A DNA stretch of 64,000 nucleotides. Origin: Sabethes cyaneus. Lineage: Eukaryota; Arthropoda; Insecta; Diptera; Culicidae. Below the pieces are notes generated by a model. It was given only the letters and a program-made list of their open reading frames with translations, did no database searches and was not told the DNA's origin. Each line of letters begins with the position of its first letter. Position 1 is the first letter of the stretch. The DNA is taken from assembly GCF_943734655.1 (NCBI RefSeq), contig NC_071355.1, positions 218,263,027 through 218,327,026 of the forward strand, given 5' to 3'. Below are positions 58,346 to 64,000 of the stretch, piece after piece. Both the position numbers and the translations under genes were made by a program.

Positions 58346-59139
58346 CAGCCATTTACAAATCTCATGGAGATAGACCACTATGGTGCGGAACGTTTTGGGG
58401 ATTACGGTGAAAATGTATATGAAATCATAGTGGTCTATGTACATTGGTGTGAATAAATCGTATATTTTGACAAAAGTTGGGATTTTTATGTATTCTCATG
58501 TTGAATCATTTTATACTCTACACATTAGAACACTTGGTTTGGAGAAAATAATTGTATAGAATTTATTATAGAGTTTTTTAGACAATTGCGTCTCCTGTAA
58601 AATTAACTAAATGGTCAATAGACCACTATAATTCGGAGCGGCTCATATGTTGTTGAAATTTCAAATTGAAATTGCACGACCAGTCAAAATGACTGGTCTG
58701 GTATATCTAGTGTTAATTTCTGACTGCATGCGAGTAGTGATGTAATGATTAAACATTAGTTTGCTTGCAGGCAATCCATTCCAGTTACTAGAAATTTTCA
58801 AGTATAAATTTCTAGCTGATGTCTGACTTACAGCGTCTGTTAGTATGACAACTTTCGATAACTTTCCTGTCACAGACTTCGATTCCGTGAATCAAAGTAT
58901 GCCCATATACAAATATCATGCAACAAACAAGCTAACGTAATCCTACGTCAACCAGGTGGTCGGGCCTTATGCAGAACCCCCCTGATGTTTTGTCGAGCAC
59001 ATAACGGTTGGTTGTGCATACACGTTTTTGTTGTGTTTGCATATTCCGCTTTTGCCGATGGATGCTGAATTCATTCACTCATTCATTCGATCGTACCGAT
59101 CGTACCCATCGTATATCATTCAATAAAAAAGTCATCGAT

Positions 59140-60365
59140 AGAACATGGAAGCTGGCGAAAGCGGAAAGTACCGTTAGTCGGCATGCACGATCAGTAGCGC
59201 GGCGTACGTGACTCGAACGTGAAAAATGATCACCAGACGACCAGACGCAAACCGACTTTTACAGTCAGTTGATACTGGTTTGGCTTCGGGTTCGGTTCGC
59301 AATCGCAATGGCCAACCAGGGCGGCGCGGCGGGTTGCTTTACTGTCGGTAGTTCGTTACTGGTGTTCACTGTGTTAGTTTCGGCTGTGCAGTGCTAAGTT
59401 TTAATTAAAATTATAATTTCAAAAGCTTCTGAGATATTTTGCGAATATTTAAGAATGTGTGATTATTGAAAATGGTGGTGTTTCTTAATCCGATTGCTAT
59501 CTCATCAAGATCAAGATAGTAGTTCTGATAGCAGCTAAAAAGAAAGTGGTTTCAAGTTGTGCTCAGATTGCTATCGCGTCAAGAATGTAGTGTTGGTAGA
59601 TGCTAAAAAGAAAGTGGTTTCAAATTCGTCCGTTTCCACTCCTGTCCAATGATAACCAAGTAAATTTTTTCTGGAATGTTCGATGAATCGTGAATGTGCC
59701 AAGTTAAATCGGGAGATTCGGGTATGTTTTACTCTTAGTAGGCTTTTACTTAGTTTTTTTTGGCAAGTTTAAAGTGTTCGCCCAATGAAACAATCTGTTC
59801 GGTGCTTTGTTCCAGTGAAAAGAAAATTAGAATTAAAATGATCATCCGTTTTGGAATTGGTATTCTGAAAATAGTTCAAAGAGTGTTTTTGCAGCAAATA
59901 GTGTTATGTCTCTATCCGGTTGCTACCTCATTGAAGCCAAAATAGTAGTTCTGGTAGCAGCTAAAAAGAAAGCGGTTTCAAAATATGCCAGTTATAGTTT
60001 CTTTCCGTAACCTTGCTATGCATCTGGAGCTGAATTGCGAATTGGAATGAGCCGGACCGCAGATTCGGGTATGTTTCATTTCATTTTTGTTTCTTCTTTT
60101 ATATGATTTAATTTTTAATAATCTGGCTAAGAATTTAATTTTGTACTTTAAAAATAAGTCTTCATTCAAATGGATAAAAATGATTTAAAATTAATTTTAT
60201 GGTCACTCCAATTCCAAGAGATTATGACATATGTGACAAGTGTTTTGCATTACAACGGAAATATAAATATGACATTAATCATGTATCGGTTGGTACGCAA
60301 TCAGAATGATGGCAAAACCTTTAATCCATCGCATATGGTGGCAACCGGTAAAATTTTTTCTATGA
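59140..60365 (+). repeat. Right copy of the unclassified ~1.2-1.45-kb repeat, inverted to 48590-50040
   Basis: Starts near ACATGGAAGCTGGCGAAAGC and runs through the AAGAAAGTGGTTTCA units (about 59.50, 59.60, 59.93 kb), two CGGGTATGTTT blocks (about 59.72 and 60.07 kb, ~347 bp apart) and TTGGTACGCAATCAGA to GGTGGCAACCGGTAAAATTT near 60.36 kb. It is shorter than the left copy because about 200 bp are missing around 60.2 kb. Confidence 0.7.
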
Positions 60366-60369
60366 TGTA

Positions 60370-62860
60370 CGCTGCTGTTTCGTCAGCGTCGATGACCATG
60401 CATAGATAGGCAAAAAAACTACCGTTGATCGGCGTCGTCGTACTCGGTTATCGCGTGAACTAGACCCGAAAATGATCGTTCATTGTCATTGGTCGCTGAC
60501 TGATAGTGATTTTTGCATGGATTTATTTTCGCACGCCGCTGGCGGTTGATGTACCCAAACTTCAACAAAAGATGCGATACAAAATATTGGCAGCGCACCC
60601 CTTCAATAACCGAATATGGCAATAAAACGGCATAAACAAATGCCTATCCTACCAACAATTGTCTTCTTTGACTCTCTTAACGTAATTCTGTGAAATTTTG
60701 AAAATTCATATTCACAAAATAATAAATGGAAGCAATTATTGTGCGTTTAGTTTAATTTAAACTTAAATACTGATATCTAGTAATTGCACTTAGCGAGCAA
60801 ATTCGTAAATATGGAAAGTCATCTTTTTTTTCTATTATCGTCCAATTACAATTACGCGTTGCTACACATGATATCACCGACCTAAAGCTTTCCATTAAAC
60901 ATTTGAAATACAATTCAACATTCATGCCAACATTGCAGCACCACATCGTTCGATATGGTTTACTGGCGGTATAGACCATTGCATATCAATATCTCTCTGA
61001 TATTACAACTACAGTGCACCAGCTCATGAATGTCCTGCGTGCGCTTACCAACCTCTGATGCAGTGCAATGAATCTTCCGTTGCATGCCCAAAACGATCCT
61101 CTGCTGTGCCTCAGCTGCGGACCATATTTAGAAAACAATAATTACACATTTCACTGGAGTGGAAAATCACTTGTCATATCTTTCACAACAACTTAATTGC
61201 TTTGAATATTCATTAATCCGTTTTATCTGGTTCGTCTCTCTCTCTGTGTGTCTGCCTGTGTGGCCCACTCTACACGCTTCCTTCTCTGGTCCCGATTCGC
61301 TGACAGATGGTTGTCCTGCGTTTTCCAAAGCGGGTCCGAAACCATTTGCAACCAGAATTCTACAACGAACGGACGGCATTCGTGCATGAGTTGGTCTATC
61401 TGTGTCGCACCAAAGCAGTCAGCTTTCTTTACGATCTCTTCATGGCCGCCTGGCAACCGTGATGAAGCAAAAGCCTCTTGCTGATATAAATTCAATTTTC
61501 GAGTTTCGAGCTCATGCAGACAAACTTACGCTCCACTGAAGGGAAGATACTTTTGCTCTTTCCGGGTGTAGAATTTCCTCCGATGATGGTCTGCCGCACC
61601 AGGGATAACGCCAGGGTTGGCCAAAAACCAACAACCGAGGAAGCGAGATTGAGAAAGAATAATCTCCGCAGTGGTTAGCTTGTCAGCATTATCGGATTAC
61701 TGAAAGTATGGAAATGTATAAATGTAATCAAGTAATACGCCGGAGCATCCCTATTTGCATAACGCATGATGGGCCCGAAATGATTACCACCCTTCAGGGG
61801 GCAAAGGCAGTCCTCCGCGGAGCACAATGGGATTTGTGTAATTGTAAAACCAGCCGAACAAAGGCATCGAAAAGCTAATTTTTGGTTTTGCTTGGCTCGT
61901 TGTGCGCTGGCCAGTTTTTGATTACGTCTCGGATGTGCAAAGCTCTTGTGTGTAATCTTGACACATGTGGAATTTACAGTCTACGCCTGGTGTAATTCTC
62001 ATAATCTTAAATCATATGCATATTCGTCCGGTTGAACGACAATAGTGGGTGGATGGCCGAGGGATGCACCGAAACGGACGTTACAATGGTATATGTGTTT
62101 GTGTGTGTGTGGTGCTGTGTGCTTCCTGACTGGGCGTCCGTATGGAGCCTACAGTGGATGAGATGTATGAAATACTATAGTTACAATTGATATCAAAGAT
62201 GGGACCATGTAGAACACGTCACGTGCATAATTTACAGTAGAACGGGAAGAGCGTGGAAGGTCTGGGAGCTCGGAGTAGCGATAAGGGATGCAGCACTTCA
62301 TCTACTATAAAACGAATCAGCTTCATAACTTATGCGTTTGTCACCGGGAAGAGCAGTAGTACAAATGATCATCTGTAAGAGCTGCTGCAGCTAGGCGCCA
62401 GTAATCGTAGTGATAGGCACGCTCTGTTTGCAGCAACATCATGCGAAACACACACGGAAGGCGGGGGAAGGAGGGGGGCAACGAAAGGGCCGTGAAAATT
62501 TGTCAGAAATGCATCGTTTGCACCTGACAACTGTTTTCGGCTGACGAATTCCTGCGAGCGATGGGTTGCAATAGTTATTAGTAAAATCATTTCACACACC
62601 AGAGACTTTGTACTGTGCGTGAGTTATGTGCCAGTACTGTCAATTCAATTGTCCTACCAAAAATATGCGCAGGAAGTTTGTAGAATTTCACGATGCATTT
62701 GAAATTATTGATTTGAAATGTATAGTGGCACTTCGACGTATCTAATTTAGCACCCAAATTTTTTAAAATCCTTAATGAGTATCAAACTCGCACAAATCTC
62801 CCGAAATTTTTGCATGTAAGTAAATTAATTGCGTTAAATATGTAAATCCAGTTTTATGTC
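60370..62860. other. No recognised gene; unique-looking DNA
   Basis: No recognisable protein, RNA gene or shared repeat. A TCTCTCTCTGTGTG tract lies near 61.23 kb and a GT run at 62.09-62.12 kb. Short open frames at 61.16-61.50 kb overlap on both strands and have no recognised domain. Confidence 0.4.
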
Positions 62861-63440
62861 TCTTCTAAGCCCAATTTCAAATCCAGTTTTAATATAACTT
62901 CAATTTCAATTTTAAACTCATTTTAAACTCTCATTCATAGCCGATTTCATGTCTAATTTCATGCCCAAATTCATGACTTTTCTATCGCAAGTTTAATTTT
63001 CAACCCAATTTAAGTCTTCGACTCAAATTAACTTAACTGTTTTATTTTTGAGCTATCAAATTATAAATTATAATTCGGATTCAAGTGCAGTTTGCAGTTC
63101 AAATTGAAGTAAAGCATGAAGCTCAAATTAATCTAAATTCAAGTCCAATTTTAAGGCACAACTTGAATCTAGTTTGAAACCTACTTTTGTATTTGATTTC
63201 ACACCCAATATCAACTCCGATTTCAAGTACAATTTCAAATATACTTTCAAGTCCAATTGTGTGTCCTTGAAATAGGACATTGAAGTCCTATTTAAGCCAA
63301 CTTTAGGTAAAATGGCAAATATCATTTTAAATTTCGATTTTCTGCCTGTGTTAAGTGAATTATTGCGTCTAATTTCATGTTCAGTTTCAAATCCAGTCTG
63401 AAGTTCAATTTATTTCCATTTTTTTGACCTGTGTCTTTTC
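62861..63440. repeat. Minisatellite, TTCAAGTCCAATTT-type units, third block
   Basis: Loose repetition of AATTTCAAGTCCAATTTTAA-like sequence, the family also seen at 28.6-29.0 and 30.7-31.1 kb. No gene. Confidence 0.7.
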
Positions 63441-63890
63441 AATATTGACTTTCAAACGTAGAATTTTGATCTCTAATTTGTGTTGAATTCTCTTTTGTTT
63501 TTATTTCTCAGTTTACTTTTTGATTTTTGATTTTAAATCGTCGAATTTGTACTTTCGTCTTTCGATTTTTGAGAAAAAAATTGACATTTGACTCTTGGCT
63601 TTTGGCTTTCGACTTTTGAATTCTGACAGTCAACTTTGGACTTAGAAATTTTGACATTTGACTTTCGACATTTTGTTTTTAATTTTGTATAAGTTTTAGC
63701 TTTAGACATGTGACCTCTGACTTTTCCTTTGGAATTTAGCTTTGGGTTGTTGATTTTTGACTTTATATTTTTGTATTTAGACTTTTGGTTTTTGATTTTT
63801 AATTTCTAATTTTTGCCTTTCGGTTTTTGACTTGACTTTTAATTTTTATCTTTTTAGGCCATTTTAGGTCATTTTCAAAGTTTTTGTCAC
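63441..63890. repeat. Low-complexity tract, GACTTTTGATTTT-type units
   Basis: Degenerate units of about 7-14 bp (GACTTTTGA, TTCGACTTTTGAATT). It directly follows the previous minisatellite and ends before an 11-base C-run near 63890-63900. Confidence 0.75.
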
Positions 63891-63957
63891 CCCCCCCCCC
63901 TTGAAAATTGGCTTGAAAAATGGGGGGCAAAAAAATAATTTGTAGGCCATGAGTTAA

Positions 63958-64000
63958 TTTTTTTTTATTAAATCAATTGCCTGTGGGCTTTACAGGCTGA
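63958..64000 (-). mobile_element. Possible 3' end of a LINE running off the window
   Basis: A T-run followed by ATTAAATCAATTGCCTGTGG resembles the poly(A)/3' UTR junction of the Jockey-type tail at 17.43-17.47 kb (T-run, then ATTATTAAATCAACGGGCTC). The element would extend beyond the window on the minus strand. Only 43 bases support this. Confidence 0.3.

Larger units (their letters stand above)
55476..58712. mobile_element. ~3.2-kb non-autonomous element with piggyBac-like ends
   Basis: On the right the reverse complement reads TTAA then CACTAGATATACCAGACCAG, with TTAA at 58713-58716. On the left a TCTAGCACCAGTCATTTTGA end is present but its outermost bases and TTAA are degraded. Both ends contain the palindrome CCAGTCATTTTGACTGG. 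TTAA, a C.CTAGA start and an internal inverted motif fit piggyBac ends. ATAGTGGTCTAT occurs five times, near 55.66, 55.82, 58.37, 58.43 and 58.61 kb. No transposase is visible. The interior holds a family P MITE, a SINE and a tandem array. Confidence 0.65.

Overview
The window is gene-poor, repeat-saturated eukaryotic DNA. I find no host protein-coding gene that I can support. The mix of relics points to a dipteran with a large, transposon-rich genome, most likely a culicine mosquito: many RTE-like non-LTR retrotransposon fragments with microsatellite 3' ends, a DD37E Tc1/mariner-group element, tRNA-headed SINEs, BEL/Pao integrase scraps, Helitron-like elements and abundant TA- and TTAA-flanked MITEs. 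This taxonomic call is inference from element families, not from a host gene.

Layout. 1-1927 is an A-rich satellite with a ~25-bp unit. 2-9 kb holds a Jockey/I-type LINE scrap, a TTAA-flanked MITE and a TA-flanked MITE. 9187-11810 is an uninterrupted 2,624-bp tetranucleotide array (656 units). 11.9-12.3 kb is a pogo/Tigger-like MITE. 12.3-15.9 kb is unrecognised unique-looking DNA. 15.9-23.5 kb is a nest of RTE-like fragments interrupted by a 2.9-kb hAT-like element, which itself contains a Helitron-like element. 23.5-24.8 kb and 28.6-31.1 kb are minisatellites. 24.9-25.9 kb is a foldback element with ~400-bp arms. 29.5-30.4 kb is a complete but dead DD37E element with clear terminal repeats. 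31.5-33.6 kb is a second Helitron-like element. 38-48.6 kb holds more RTE fragments, SINEs and an exact 823-bp tandem duplication. 48.6-60.4 kb is bounded by two inverted copies of an unclassified repeat. Between them lie a mariner-type transposase relic split by a young RTE-like insertion, the 5' half of another RTE-like element, and a 3.2-kb element with piggyBac-like ends. 60.4-64 kb is unique-looking DNA followed by low-complexity minisatellites.

The elements do not form a pathway. What they record is an insertion history. Two insertions can be read exactly, because the interrupted reading frame resumes across the target-site duplication: the RTE-like element in a transposase (12-bp duplication) and the hAT-like element in an RTE-like reverse transcriptase (8-bp duplication). 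The only long open frame with an intact catalytic domain is the RTE-like reverse transcriptase at 51452-53499, and it is 5' truncated. I see no convincing new cellular system. The least explained structures are the 2.6-kb pure tetranucleotide array, the 11.8-kb segment bounded by long inverted repeats, and the foldback element.
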